This document shows, piece after piece, positions 45,391 to 54,405 of a stretch of DNA of 64,000 nucleotides. A program made the position numbers and the translations under genes. The stretch's first letter is position 1; the number at the start of each line of letters is the position of its first letter. Below the pieces are notes generated by a model. The model was not told the DNA's origin, did no database searches, and saw only the letters and a program-made list of their open reading frames with translations. Origin of the DNA: Mycolicibacterium monacense (GTDB lineage Bacteria; Actinomycetota; Actinomycetes; Mycobacteriales; Mycobacteriaceae); contig NZ_AP022617.1 in NCBI RefSeq assembly GCF_010731575.1, forward strand, positions 1,550,001 through 1,614,000, in the 5' to 3' direction.

Positions 45391-47172
45391 ATGACCGAAT
45401 CCCCCCATGCCGTCATCGCCCGGCTGTCGGCCGACTTCGCGGCGATCTCCCGGCAGCTCGCCCGGGTGTCGTCGGATCTGACGGAGTTGGACCGGCTACT
45501 CGCCGGCCGGTCGCCCGCACCACAACCCGCCCCGCAGCCCGCGCCGCAACCGTTCTACCTGCCGCCCCCGCCACCGCCGCCACGGCCCGTCGTGCCGCCG
45601 CCTCCGCCACCGGCGCCGAGGGTGCCCCGCGAACGCTCGGAGGGGTGGATCGGCAAGGTGCTGGCGGTTGCCGGCGTGGCCGTGACACTCATCGGTGTGG
45701 TGCTGCTCCTGGTGCTCGCGGCCCAGGCGGGCATCCTGCGCCCGGAGATCCGTGTCGGCGCCGGCGCACTGCTCGCGGCGGCGCTGGTGGCCGTCGGCTG
45801 CCGGATCAACAGCAGGGACGGCGGTCGGGTGGGCGGTATCGCCCTGGCGGCCACCGGGATCGCCGCCGCGTATTTCGACGTCCTCGCCGTCACCACGATC
45901 TACGAGTGGATCGCCGCGCCCGTCGGCCTGGTGCTCGCCGCGGCCGTCGGCGGGGGCGGTCTCACGCTGGCCCGCCGGTGGGACTCCGAGCATCTCGGGC
46001 TGCTGGTGCTGGTGCCGCTGATCGCGCTGGCCCCGGTGCTCACCGAGGGCGTGACGCTGTTGCTGGTCTCGTTCATGCTCGCGCTGTCGGCCGCGACGCT
46101 TCCGGTGCAGCTCGGCAAGGACTGGCTGTGGTTGCACGCCGCGCGCACGGCGGCGGTGACGCTGCCGCTGTTGGCGGCGCTCGCCGGGGCGGCGTTCGAC
46201 GGCGACCACGATCTGCTGCTGGCCGGAGCCTGCGGTGTCGCGGCGCTGCTCTCGCTGGCCGGCGCCCTGCTGGTGCTGCCCCAGACGACTCGACGCGCGG
46301 CCATGGCGCTGCTCACCGCGTCGGGTGTGGCGCCGGTGCTGTGCGTCTCGGCGACCGCGGACCGCGTGGTGGCATCGCTGATGATCGCCGCGCTGGCCGC
46401 GGCGCTGCTGGCGATCGTGTTGAGCGGGCAGTGGCTGCCCGCGGTGTCCGGCGTCGTCCGCCAGATCTGGTCGGCGCTGTCGGCGGTCAGCGCGCTGATC
46501 GCGGTCACCGTCGCGTTCGACGGAGAGGTCGCCGCCCCGCTGTTGCTGGCGATGGCGGCCGTGGTCGCCGTGGCCGGTCGCCACGACGATGTCGCGCGGT
46601 GGTCGGCGCTCGGGTTCGCGGTGTTCGGCGGCGGGCTGTACATCGCCTACGCACCGCCGAGCATGCTGCTGCGCGCGGTGGCGATCAGTGGCCCCGACGC
46701 GGTGGCCGTCCTCGTCTCCAGCCTGCTGTCGATCGCGGCGGCGGGGGCGATCGCCCGGAGTTGGAGCGGCGGGACCGGCCTCGGCGACGACACCGTCCGC
46801 GCGCTGTGGGCCGGTGCGGCAGCGGTCGCCACCTACGCGGTGACGGTGTTCAGCGTGACCGCCGGTGTGATGATCGGCGGCACCGGGGGCGGGTTCTTCG
46901 GCGGGCACGTGGCGGCGACGGTGTGTTGGATCGGCGCCGCGGCGGCCCTGTTCGGCTACGCCGCCCGGCGGCCGAAAGCGGAGCGGACTCCGTTCCTCGG
47001 CGCCGGGCTGGCACTGGTCAGCGCCGCCATGGCGAAGTTGTTCCTGTTCGATCTGGGCACTCTGGACGGGATCTTCCGGGTGACGGTGTTCCTCGTGGCC
47101 GGACTCATCCTGCTCGGTATCGGCGCCGGCTACGCCCGCCTGCTGGCCGTCCAGGACCGCCGCCCGGTGTGA
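45391..47172 (+). CDS. DUF2339 multi-span membrane protein
   Basis: 593 residues. An N-terminal helical segment (about 5-38, possible coiled coil) and a Pro-rich linker (PAPQPAPQPAPQPFYLPPPPPPP, residues about 45-72) precede at least 14 hydrophobic helices. The start of the membrane part reads GWIGKVLAVAGVAVTLIGVVLLL, typical of DUF2339. Function is unknown. ATG 45391 lies 57 bp after the response regulator, possibly under its control. Confidence 0.82.
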   Translation: MTESPHAVIARLSADFAAISRQLARVSSDLTELDRLLAGRSPAPQPAPQPAPQPFYLPPPPPPPRPVVPPPPPPAPRVPRERSEGWIGKVLAVAGVAVTLIGVVLLLVLAAQAGILRPEIRVGAGALLAAALVAVGCRINSRDGGRVGGIALAATGIAAAYFDVLAVTTIYEWIAAPVGLVLAAAVGGGGLTLARRWDSEHLGLLVLVPLIALAPVLTEGVTLLLVSFMLALSAATLPVQLGKDWLWLHAARTAAVTLPLLAALAGAAFDGDHDLLLAGACGVAALLSLAGALLVLPQTTRRAAMALLTASGVAPVLCVSATADRVVASLMIAALAAALLAIVLSGQWLPAVSGVVRQIWSALSAVSALIAVTVAFDGEVAAPLLLAMAAVVAVAGRHDDVARWSALGFAVFGGGLYIAYAPPSMLLRAVAISGPDAVAVLVSSLLSIAAAGAIARSWSGGTGLGDDTVRALWAGAAAVATYAVTVFSVTAGVMIGGTGGGFFGGHVAATVCWIGAAAALFGYAARRPKAERTPFLGAGLALVSAAMAKLFLFDLGTLDGIFRVTVFLVAGLILLGIGAGYARLLAVQDRRPV

Positions 47173-47227
47173 GGAGATTCACACATTTATTTGGAGTCAT
47201 TCCAGATTATGGGTCGTTGATACAGAC

Positions 47228-47716
47228 ATGAGTACAAATCGTCGCACCGAAGCAGAAGTACAGGGTTTCACCGCATCACCGGAGTTCGCCGCCAACCTGC
47301 AGCGCGTCCTGGTCGACCTGGTCGAGTTGCACCTGCAGGGTAAGCAGGCGCACTGGAACGTGGTCGGCACCAACTTCCGCGACCTGCACCTGCAGCTCGA
47401 CGAGTTGGTCGACTTCGCCCGCGAGGGCAGCGACACCATCGCCGAGCGGATGCGGGCGCTCGACGCGGTACCGGACGGCCGGTCCGACACCGTCGCGGCG
47501 ACCACGAGCCTGCCCGAGTTCCCGGCCTATGAGCGCAGCACCGGCGACGTGGTCGACCTGATCACCGTGCGGATCAGCGCCGCGGTCGACACCATTCGCG
47601 GCGTGCACGACGCCGTCGACGCCGAGGATCCGACGACCGCCGACGTCCTGCATCAACTCATCGACGGCCTGGAGAAGCTGGCCTGGTTGATCAGGTCGGA
47701 GAACCGGAAGGTCTAA
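47228..47716 (+). CDS. dps: Dps/ferritin-like DNA-binding protein
   Basis: 162 residues, four-helix ferritin-like fold. The ferroxidase residues are in QAHWNVVGTNFRDLHLQLDEL and FAREGSDTIAERMRAL. It should oxidise and store iron and may bind and protect DNA. The sequence resembles the second Dps of M. smegmatis more than a short Dps with a long basic tail; the C-terminus ends IRSENRKV. The 55-bp AT-richer upstream gap (TTTATTTGG...) probably holds a stress promoter; no clear sigma-factor motif could be assigned. Confidence 0.9.
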   Translation: MSTNRRTEAEVQGFTASPEFAANLQRVLVDLVELHLQGKQAHWNVVGTNFRDLHLQLDELVDFAREGSDTIAERMRALDAVPDGRSDTVAATTSLPEFPAYERSTGDVVDLITVRISAAVDTIRGVHDAVDAEDPTTADVLHQLIDGLEKLAWLIRSENRKV

Positions 47717-47733
47717 ACCCGTCCGTGACGGGT
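47717..47733 (+). terminator. Hairpin after dps
   Basis: ACCCGTC-CGT-GACGGGT, a 7-bp stem with a 3-nt loop directly after the dps stop. There is no U-tract, so it may be a weak or U-less terminator. Confidence 0.35.
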
Positions 47734-47744
47734 ACCCGTCCGGC

Positions 47745-48191
47745 GTGACTGTGACCCGAGATATCGCTGCGCCGCGCCAACGGGTGTGGGATGTGATCGC
47801 CGACGGCTGGACGTATTCGCAGTGGGTGGTGGGCAACAGCCGGATGCGGGCCGTGGATCCCGACTGGCCCGCATCCGGCTCCACCATCCACCATTCGATC
47901 GGTGTGTGGCCGGTGCTGCTCAACGACGAGACCGTCGTGGAAGAGGCCACCGAACCGGAACGGCTGGTGCTGCACGCCAAGGGTCGACCGTTCGGCGGCG
48001 CGCGAATCATCCTGGAGCTGAGCGACATTCCGGACGGGTGCCGGATCTCGATGCAGGAGTTCCCGGTCAGCGGCATCGGCAAGCTGATGCCCGAGCGGCT
48101 CTCCGACGCCGCGGTTTGGCCGCGCAACAACGAAACACTGCGGCGTCTAGCCTTCCTCGCCGAGCGCCGCGACGACCGTGACGCCGGCTAG
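47745..48191 (+). CDS. SRPBCC (polyketide cyclase/dehydrase-like) protein
   Basis: 148 residues of the START/SRPBCC fold. It opens VTVTRDIAAPRQRVWDVIADGWTYSQWVVG, with PERLVLHAKGRPFGGARIILEL later. These proteins bind hydrophobic ligands in a deep pocket; the ligand here is unknown. GTG 47745; its end overlaps the oxidoreductase gene by 14 bp, suggesting joint expression. Confidence 0.82.
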   Translation: MTVTRDIAAPRQRVWDVIADGWTYSQWVVGNSRMRAVDPDWPASGSTIHHSIGVWPVLLNDETVVEEATEPERLVLHAKGRPFGGARIILELSDIPDGCRISMQEFPVSGIGKLMPERLSDAAVWPRNNETLRRLAFLAERRDDRDAG

Positions 48192-49770
48192 CGCCGACGC
48201 GGTCGTCATCGGCGCCGGGCACAACGGTCTGGTCGCCGCGGCGCTGATGGCCGACGCCGGCTGGGATGTCGTCGTGCTCGAGGCGCAGCCAGAACCCGGA
48301 GGGGCCGTGCGGAGCGCCGAGCGCATCCCGGGCTACACCAGCGATCTCTACAGCGCGTTCTATCCGCTGTCGGTCGCGTCGCCGGTGCTGGCGGGCCTGC
48401 ACCTGGAAGACCACGGTCTGCGGTGGACGCACGCGCCTGCCGTCGTCGGACACCCACGCTCGGCCGCCGACGAGGACGCGCCGGTCATCTACCGCGACAT
48501 CGCCCGCACCGCCGAGGAACTCGCGCGCCACCACCCGGCCGACGGGGACAACTGGATGCGGTTGTTCGACCTCTGGCAGCAGGTCAGGGATCCGCTGCTG
48601 AGCAGCCTCTTCTCACCGTTTCCCCCGGTACGCGGGGCGGCCGGGCTGCTGCGCACGCTGGGAGCCGCCGAGGCGCTGCGCCTGGTGCACCGGCTAGTGC
48701 TGCCGGTCGGTGAGATGGCCCGGCAAATGTTCGCCGGCGACGCCGCCCGGCTGCTGTTGCTCGGCAACGCCCTGCACGCCGACGTGCCTGTCGACGCGCC
48801 CGGCAGCGGCGTGATGGGCTTCATGCTGATCATGATGGCGCAGGACGGGGGATGGCCGGTCCCCGTCGGCGGCGCCGGACAACTCACCGCCGCCCTGGTC
48901 GACCGGGCCCGATCCGCCGGGGCGCAGATCCACTGCGGACAGCAGGTCACCGGCATCGAGGTGCGCGGCGGCCGGGCCGTCGGCGTGCGCACCGCGGACG
49001 GCCGAACGGTCGCCGCGCGGCGCGCGGTGGTGGCCGACGTGTCCGCGCCCGCGCTGTACCGCGAGCTGCTGCCGTCGACGGCCGTACCACCTCGAGTTCT
49101 CGAGGATTTCGAGCACTTCACCTGGGACACGCCGGTCCTGAAGGTCAACTACGCGCTGGACGCGCCGATCCCGTGGCGGTCGAAGAACCTCAACGAGGTC
49201 GGCACGGTGCACCTCGGCGCCGACGCCGACGGGCTGGTCCGGTGGATGGCCGACCTCAACACCCGCACGGTCCCCGAGCATCCCTTCATGCTGTTCGGCC
49301 AGATGACCACCGCCGATCCGACGCGGTCACCGGAAGGCACCGAAAGCGCCTGGGCTTACACGCATCTGCCGCGCGACGTCACCGACGACGCCTCGGCGGA
49401 CCAATTGTCCGAGGCGGTCGACCGGGTGCTCGAGGAGCACGCGCCCGGATTCACCGATCAGGTCGTCGGGAAGTTCATCCAGCGTCCCTCGGAGCTGACG
49501 GCTTCCGACGCGAACCTCGTGGGCGGCGCCGTCAACGGCGGTACCGCCCAGTTGCAGCAGCAGCTCATCTTCCGCCCGACCCCGGGGTTCGGCCGTGCCG
49601 AGACGCCGATCGAAGGGCTGTTCCTCGGCAGCGCGGGAGCCCACCCCGGCGGCGGGGTGCACGGTGTCTGCGGACGCAACGCCGCCACGGCGGCGCTCGC
49701 GAGCGACGGGCTGACCGGCTGGCCGCGGCGAAAGATCAATCAGCTGGTGATGTCGCTGTTCGTCCGTTAG
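48178..49770 (+). CDS. Phytoene-desaturase-like FAD-dependent oxidoreductase
   Basis: 530 residues. The N-terminal FAD fold reads VVIGAGHNGLVAAALMADAGWDVVVLEAQPEPGGAVRS, as in carotenoid desaturases/isomerases and related NAD(P)/FAD proteins. The C-terminal GLFLGSAGAHPGGGVHGVCGRNAA is also typical. No other carotenoid gene lies nearby, so the substrate cannot be assigned. GTG 48178 overlaps the SRPBCC gene. The last 35 bp overlap the convergent cyclase gene. Confidence 0.87.
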   Translation: MTPASADAVVIGAGHNGLVAAALMADAGWDVVVLEAQPEPGGAVRSAERIPGYTSDLYSAFYPLSVASPVLAGLHLEDHGLRWTHAPAVVGHPRSAADEDAPVIYRDIARTAEELARHHPADGDNWMRLFDLWQQVRDPLLSSLFSPFPPVRGAAGLLRTLGAAEALRLVHRLVLPVGEMARQMFAGDAARLLLLGNALHADVPVDAPGSGVMGFMLIMMAQDGGWPVPVGGAGQLTAALVDRARSAGAQIHCGQQVTGIEVRGGRAVGVRTADGRTVAARRAVVADVSAPALYRELLPSTAVPPRVLEDFEHFTWDTPVLKVNYALDAPIPWRSKNLNEVGTVHLGADADGLVRWMADLNTRTVPEHPFMLFGQMTTADPTRSPEGTESAWAYTHLPRDVTDDASADQLSEAVDRVLEEHAPGFTDQVVGKFIQRPSELTASDANLVGGAVNGGTAQLQQQLIFRPTPGFGRAETPIEGLFLGSAGAHPGGGVHGVCGRNAATAALASDGLTGWPRRKINQLVMSLFVR

Positions 49771-51055
49771 CCGGAAGCTCGACCGCCCGGCGGACCGCGG
49801 TGTCGTTGCGTCGGCCGACCAGGTACCAGGTGTGGATCAGGCCCTTGCCCTTGACGTCGACGTCGCCGCGCTCCTCGAGGACGAAGGAGTGCTTGATCCG
49901 TTCATACACGTTGTGCGGCACCTGGATTCGACCCTCCTCGTCGGTGGTCTCCATGCGGGCGGCCACGTTGACGGCGTCACCCCACACGTCGTAGAAGAAC
50001 TTGCGCGCGCCCACGACACCGGCGACCACCGGTCCGGACGCCAGGCCGATCCGAACAGGTACCGCGCGGCCCAGCGGATCCTTCAGGTCGGCGACCGCCT
50101 CGGCCATGTCGAGGGCGAGGCAGGCCAGCGCCTCGACGTGGTCGGCCCGCGGCCGGGGCACACCGCTGACCACCATGTAGCTGTCGCCGCTGGTCTTCAC
50201 CTTCTCCAGACCGTGGCGGTCGACCAGCGCGTCGAGGTCGGTGAAGAGGCGGTCGAGGAACCGCACCAGATCAGTGGGCGAGGTGTCGCTGGCCCGCTTG
50301 GTGTAGCCGGCGATGTCGGCGAACAGGATGGACGCGTCGTCGTAGCGGTCGGCGATGATGGCGTGCGCCGGATCCTTCAGCCGCTCGGCGACGGAGGCGG
50401 GCAGGATGTTGGACAGCAATGTCTCCGACCGCTGATACTCGTCCTCCATGGCGCGTTCGGCGCGGTCGGTCTCCCGCAGCGCGTACCAGACGGTGGCGAA
50501 CACCATGAGCGTCGCTGACACGGCGGACAGGATGAAGCCGACCGTCAGAACCCAAGGCGGGCCGAGCCCGCGGTCCTGAGGCACCGTCAGTTCCATGGCG
50601 ACACACGCGCTCAGCCCCACCGTGACGATCAGTGCGGACATCACGATGCGTTCGATGCCCAGCACGAGCACGACCAGCGACGCCGAGACCAGGTAGTAGA
50701 ACTGCAGGCCCGAGTCGGTGCCGATGGAGTAGCAGATGAAGGTCACCGAAAGATATGCGAGCACGAAGAACGTCAGCGGGGCGATCAACTCACCGAGGCG
50801 GTACAGCAGCGGGATGCCGAGGAACAGTGTCGCGCAGACGATGTTGAACAGACCGATCCACCAGCCCGAACCGCCCAGCACGAGCTGGAAGAGGCCGAAG
50901 AGCGCGGATACGGCCGAAGCGATCCAGGTCGCGATGGTCAGCACACGCAGCCTGCGGATGACCGCCTCGGCGTAGTGCCGGGTGCGTGCGGGCATGCGGC
51001 TCTGCAACGCCACCTCGGGCACACAGATGGCGCGCGAAGCGTCGCGGACGGCCAT
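49736..51055 (-). CDS. cya: Membrane-bound class III adenylyl cyclase
   Basis: 439 residues. Six membrane helices (about 35-200) precede a single cyclase domain, as in M. tuberculosis Rv1625c (443 aa), the half-mammalian-type enzyme that works as a homodimer. Catalytic residues are visible: metal-binding Asp in [11 protein letters not shown], substrate Lys/Asp in [13 protein letters not shown], and Asn/Arg in [16 protein letters not shown] 51055 chosen; the longer frame enters the agmatinase gene. It makes cAMP at the membrane. Confidence 0.93.
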   Translation of the reverse strand: MAVRDASRAICVPEVALQSRMPARTRHYAEAVIRRLRVLTIATWIASAVSALFGLFQLVLGGSGWWIGLFNIVCATLFLGIPLLYRLGELIAPLTFFVLAYLSVTFICYSIGTDSGLQFYYLVSASLVVLVLGIERIVMSALIVTVGLSACVAMELTVPQDRGLGPPWVLTVGFILSAVSATLMVFATVWYALRETDRAERAMEDEYQRSETLLSNILPASVAERLKDPAHAIIADRYDDASILFADIAGYTKRASDTSPTDLVRFLDRLFTDLDALVDRHGLEKVKTSGDSYMVVSGVPRPRADHVEALACLALDMAEAVADLKDPLGRAVPVRIGLASGPVVAGVVGARKFFYDVWGDAVNVAARMETTDEEGRIQVPHNVYERIKHSFVLEERGDVDVKGKGLIHTWYLVGRRNDTAVRRAVELPANGRTATSPAD

Positions 51056-51113
51056 TGACGCAGCGTATCGCCGGGGACGCGCGGAATCGGGCGTTCTCGA
51101 CGAGGCTGGTTCC

Positions 51114-52055
51114 ATGGACACACCCATCGGCCCCGTCGACGCAACCAAAGTGCCCCGCTTTGCCGGGCCCGCCACCTTCGCGCGCCTGCCGCGCATCGAC
51201 GAGGTGACCCGCACCGACGTTGCGGTCGTGGGTGTGCCGTTCGACTCCGGGGTGTCCTACCGACCGGGAGCCCGATTCGGTCCCGCCCACATCCGGGCCT
51301 CCTCGAAGCTGCTCCGCACGTACCATCCACGCCTCGACGTCGAACCGTTTGCGGTACAACAGGTGGTCGATGCCGGCGACATCGCGGTGAACCCCTTCGA
51401 CATCGCCGAGGCCATCACGGCCATCGAACGGCACTCCGACGAATTACGCAGCGGCGGTGCGAAACTGGTGACGCTCGGCGGCGACCACACGATCGCGCTA
51501 CCACTGCTGCGATCGCTGCACCGCGAGCACGGCCCGATCGCGGTGCTGCACTTCGACGCCCACCTCGACACCTGGGACACCTACTTCGGTGCGCCGTTCA
51601 CCCACGGCACACCATTCAGGCGCGCCGGCGAGGAAGGGTTGCTCGATCCCGAGCACTGCCTGCACGTCGGTATCCGCGGACCCCTGTACGCGCCCACGGA
51701 CCTGTCCGACGACCGGGTGCTCGGCTTCCAGGTCGTCGGATCCGACGACTATCAACTCGAGGGTCTCGCCACGGTGATCGAACGTATGCGGGCGCGGATC
51801 GGAGACGCACCGGTGTACGTGTCGGTGGACATCGACGTCCTCGACCCGGCCCACGCGCCGGGTACCGGTACGCCGGAGGCCGGCGGGATGACGAGCAGAG
51901 AACTGCTGCTCTCCCTGCGGAGTCTGGTCGGTGCCAACGTGGTCGGAGCGGACATCGTCGAGGTCGCGCCCGCCTACGACCACGCCGAGATCACCGGGAT
52001 CGCCGCCGCACACGTGGCCTACGAACTCATCTCGGTGTTGGCCGCCAACCGGTGA
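51114..52055 (+). CDS. speB: Agmatinase-family ureohydrolase
   Basis: 313 residues. Mn-binding motifs are [19 protein letters not shown] and [19 protein letters not shown]. It releases urea from a guanidino compound; agmatine or guanidinobutyrate are both possible. ATG 51114 is 58 bp from the divergent cyclase start. An upstream extension overlapping the cyclase was rejected. Confidence 0.9.
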   Translation: MDTPIGPVDATKVPRFAGPATFARLPRIDEVTRTDVAVVGVPFDSGVSYRPGARFGPAHIRASSKLLRTYHPRLDVEPFAVQQVVDAGDIAVNPFDIAEAITAIERHSDELRSGGAKLVTLGGDHTIALPLLRSLHREHGPIAVLHFDAHLDTWDTYFGAPFTHGTPFRRAGEEGLLDPEHCLHVGIRGPLYAPTDLSDDRVLGFQVVGSDDYQLEGLATVIERMRARIGDAPVYVSVDIDVLDPAHAPGTGTPEAGGMTSRELLLSLRSLVGANVVGADIVEVAPAYDHAEITGIAAAHVAYELISVLAANR

Positions 52056-52083
52056 GCAGTCAGACGGCCGGGCATCGCCTGGG

Positions 52084-52440
52084 TCATCCGGCGGGGAGGG
52101 TGATCATCGCCGTGGGACGGAATTGCTCGATGAGCCGGCCTAGATCACCGATCTGGGCGGTCGTCGGGATGATCGGCTCGACGAACTGATCGAACGCGGC
52201 GACCGGGCTCGGCACATTGGCATTCGGCGGCACGAACTCGGCCCAGATGCCGTCCACCCTGGTGATAACGGGGTCGACCGCGCGCATCAGGGGTAGCGCG
52301 GTGGAATCGGCGATGGCAGGGCTGGTGTCGGCTGAATCGCCGGGGTCCGCGACGGCCGGAGCTGCAGTCGCGAGCCCCCACGCGGCCGCAGCGACAGCAA
52401 GAGGCAGCGATGCGGCGACACCACGGGCTGACGTCCTCAT
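52084..52440 (-). CDS. Small secreted protein of unknown function
   Basis: 118 residues. Residues 1-31 form a signal peptide (RGVAASLPLAVAAAAWGLATAAPAVA, cleavage near ADP). The mature part of about 87 residues is Pro-rich and has no family I recognise; it contains no Cys. Convergent with the ureohydrolase. The 184 bp upstream hold its promoter and that of the small gene at 52625. Confidence 0.65.
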   Translation of the reverse strand: MRTSARGVAASLPLAVAAAAWGLATAAPAVADPGDSADTSPAIADSTALPLMRAVDPVITRVDGIWAEFVPPNANVPSPVAAFDQFVEPIIPTTAQIGDLGRLIEQFRPTAMITLPAG

Positions 52441-52574
52441 ATTGATCCCTTTGACGCGATATGTCCGGCACCCCGCGACCCTGGCGATCCGACCCCCGCC
52501 GGTATGCGCATGTTAATTGCCCGCACCCGCGCCGGTAGCCGAAATCGGACAGGGTCACCACCCGCCGAGGCGAG

Positions 52575-52580
52575 TAGGTT
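52575..52580 (+). promoter_or_regulatory. Probable -10 element of the 72-aa gene
   Basis: TAGGTT, 44 bp upstream of the ATG at 52625. The leader ends with GGAAGGAGAG just before the start, a strong ribosome binding site. Confidence 0.35.
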
Positions 52581-52624
52581 CGACCATGCCGCGCTCCTGC
52601 GGCAACAGGCCCGGAAGGAGAGAC

Positions 52625-52843
52625 ATGGCTGACCTCAAAGAGCTGGCCGACCAGACCGCGGAAGAACTTCTCAAAGCAATACGAGGCCACGCGCGGAAGG
52701 CCAAGAGCGAAGAGTTGCTGAACCTGGCCCAGGCGTACTCGTTCGTCGTTTCGACCGAAGTCGGCACGAGGCTGGCAGACGAGAGCGCGACCGCCGCGGC
52801 GGAAATCGAGGCGGGACTCATAGGGTCCATTTCGCCGCAGTAG
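52625..52843 (+). CDS. Small helical protein, unknown function
   Basis: 72 residues, mainly charged amphipathic helix: ADLKELADQTAEELLKAIRGHARKAKSEELLNLAQAYSFVV. No Cys, no signal peptide. ATG 52625 has a strong GGAAGGAGAG site and the gene is followed by a perfect 10-bp hairpin, so it looks like a real single-gene transcript. I do not recognise the family. Confidence 0.7.
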   Translation: MADLKELADQTAEELLKAIRGHARKAKSEELLNLAQAYSFVVSTEVGTRLADESATAAAEIEAGLIGSISPQ

Positions 52844-52870
52844 TAGGTAGTCTTGCGAGTGTGTCCGATC

Positions 52871-52893
52871 GGGGCCGCGCCTGGGGCGCGGCC
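52871..52893 (+). terminator. Intrinsic terminator after the 72-aa gene
   Basis: GGGCCGCGCC-TGG-GGCGCGGCCC, a perfect 10-bp GC stem followed by TTCGTTGTTT. It separates the small gene from the cupredoxin gene. Confidence 0.8.
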
Positions 52894-52968
52894 CTTCGTT
52901 GTTTCCGGCGGCAGGGGAGTTGACGGTCGCCACAGCAACGCCGGCCTACCGAGGAGGAGAGCAACTAC

Positions 52969-53385
52969 ATGACGCGCATCACGACGCTGCTCTCACCGTT
53001 TCTCTTTTGTGTTGCAGTGCTGACTGCCTGCGGCGGAACCAACGACTCGCCGCCCGATCCTGCTCTCAGTACCCCGAACGGGCAGTCCTCGATGACAGGG
53101 ATGCCGGCGCCGGAGTCACCCGGCGCCCAACCGAGCGAGAGCCAGATCGTCATTTCGAACATGGCCTACACCGTGCCCACGTCTGTCCGACCGGGTCAGC
53201 AGCTGACCATCGTCAACAGAGACGATCCCAACCACACCGTCACCGCCGACGACAACAGCCTGTTCGACACGCGGATATCCGGGGGCGGCGGCATCAAGTC
53301 CTTCACCGCGCCGACGACGCCCGGCACCTATCCGTTTCACTGTAAGTACCACGCCAACATGCATGGAATGCTGACGGTCGAATAG
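52969..53385 (+). CDS. Cupredoxin-type copper-binding lipoprotein
   Basis: 138 residues. Signal peptide with lipobox VLTAC (Cys 21), then a Ser/Pro linker and a cupredoxin domain. Likely type 1 Cu ligands are H89 (DPNHTVTA), C125, H128 and M131 in FHCKYHANMHGM, the C-x2-H-x2-M spacing seen in amicyanin. It probably binds copper or transfers electrons at the outer face of the membrane. ATG 52969; AGGAGGAGAG lies just upstream. Confidence 0.87.
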   Translation: MTRITTLLSPFLFCVAVLTACGGTNDSPPDPALSTPNGQSSMTGMPAPESPGAQPSESQIVISNMAYTVPTSVRPGQQLTIVNRDDPNHTVTADDNSLFDTRISGGGGIKSFTAPTTPGTYPFHCKYHANMHGMLTVE

Positions 53386-53503
53386 GCCAAGCGGGAAAGC
53401 GAGCCAGCAGAAGCGCTCACCGACGCGCTAATCTGCGCCGCTGCAACCGGATTAACGCGAGGAGTCGCAGCCCGTTCACGGGTCTTCTACCTGCGGTTGC
53501 TGG

Positions 53504-53577
53504 TGCCCTCGGTGAGATTCGAACTCACACTGTACGGGTTTTGAATCCGTTTCCTCTGCCAGTTGGGATACGAGGGC
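53504..53577 (-). tRNA. tRNA-Leu (anticodon CAA), short variable arm
   Basis: 74 nt on the minus strand, with CCA encoded at 53503-53501. The acceptor stem GCCCTCG/CGAGGGC and T arm GTGAG-TTCGAAT-CTCAC pair perfectly. The anticodon loop is TTCAAAA, giving anticodon CAA (leucine, codon UUG). The anticodon stem ACGGA/CCCGT has an A-C mismatch next to the loop, the D stem is weak, and the variable region is only five bases (ACAGT), whereas leucine tRNAs normally have a long variable arm. Confidence 0.85.
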
Positions 53578-53647
53578 CTGCGGTGTTCCACCATAGAGGA
53601 TGGCCCCGAGGTCGCTGATCGCCCGGGTTACCGCCACAATGACATCC

Positions 53648-54271
53648 ATGACCGGCTCACCGACCGACGCGCCGACGCCCCGCCGCGTGCTCATCGCCGA
53701 AGACGAGGCGCTCATCCGGATGGACCTGGCCGAGATGCTGCGCGACGAGGGCTACGAGATCGTCGGCGAGGCCGGCGACGGGCAGGAAGCCGTCGAACTC
53801 GCCGAGCAACTGCGGCCGGACCTCGTCATCATGGACGTCAAGATGCCGCGTCGCGACGGGATCGATGCCGCCTCGGAGATCGCGAGCAAGCGGATCGCCC
53901 CGATCGTCATCCTCACCGCCTTCAGCCAGCGCGATCTCGTCGAGCGGGCACGCGACGCCGGGGCGATGGCGTATCTGGTCAAACCGTTCAACGTCAACGA
54001 TCTGATCCCCGCCATCGAGGTGGCGGTCAGCCGCTTCAGCGAGATCCACGCACTCGAGCAGGAGGTCGCGACGCTCTCGGACCGGCTGGAGACGCGCAAG
54101 CTCGTCGAGCGGGCGAAGGGGCTGTTGCAGGCCAACCAGGGCATGACGGAGCCGGAAGCCTTCAAGTGGATCCAGCGCGCAGCGATGGACCGCAGGACCA
54201 CCATGAAGCGGGTGGCCGAGGTGGTGCTCGAGACGCTGGACGCCCCGAAAAGCGAGCCGTCCGCCGGGTAG
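53648..54271 (+). CDS. pdtaR: ANTAR-domain response regulator PdtaR
   Basis: 207 residues. The receiver domain has VLIAEDEALIRMDL, phospho-Asp in VIMDVKMPRRDG (D63) and Lys in AYLVKPFN. The C-terminal ANTAR RNA-binding domain (about 135-195) reads RLETRKLVERAKGLLQANQGMTEPEAFKWIQRAAMDRRTTM (split over 54085-54210). In mycobacteria PdtaR with kinase PdtaS acts by transcription antitermination. CACAAT at 53635-53640 ends 7 nt before ATG 53648, so a leaderless mRNA is likely. The neighbours (cyclase, tRNA, later polA) match Rv1626. Confidence 0.94.
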   Translation: MTGSPTDAPTPRRVLIAEDEALIRMDLAEMLRDEGYEIVGEAGDGQEAVELAEQLRPDLVIMDVKMPRRDGIDAASEIASKRIAPIVILTAFSQRDLVERARDAGAMAYLVKPFNVNDLIPAIEVAVSRFSEIHALEQEVATLSDRLETRKLVERAKGLLQANQGMTEPEAFKWIQRAAMDRRTTMKRVAEVVLETLDAPKSEPSAG

Positions 54272-54405
54272 GGCGCGCCACGCCTTTTCCAACAACACGC
54301 GATATGGCCAGGTGTTGGCTATGTTCTACCGGAAGCGTCAGCGCCCTGCGGCCGATCCGGTCGCGGGAGTCGATGCCGATGACAACATCGACCAGGAGGT
54401 GAAAC

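Noticed and set aside
47173..47227. Iron-box (IdeR/Fur) upstream of dps
   Set aside because: The AT-rich gap contains only a short TGGA-N5-TCCA symmetry and does not match the known iron-box consensus.
53470..53500. Terminator hairpin after the tRNA (CCCGT-TC-ACGGG)
   Set aside because: Stem of only five pairs and no U-tract on the tRNA strand; too weak to call.
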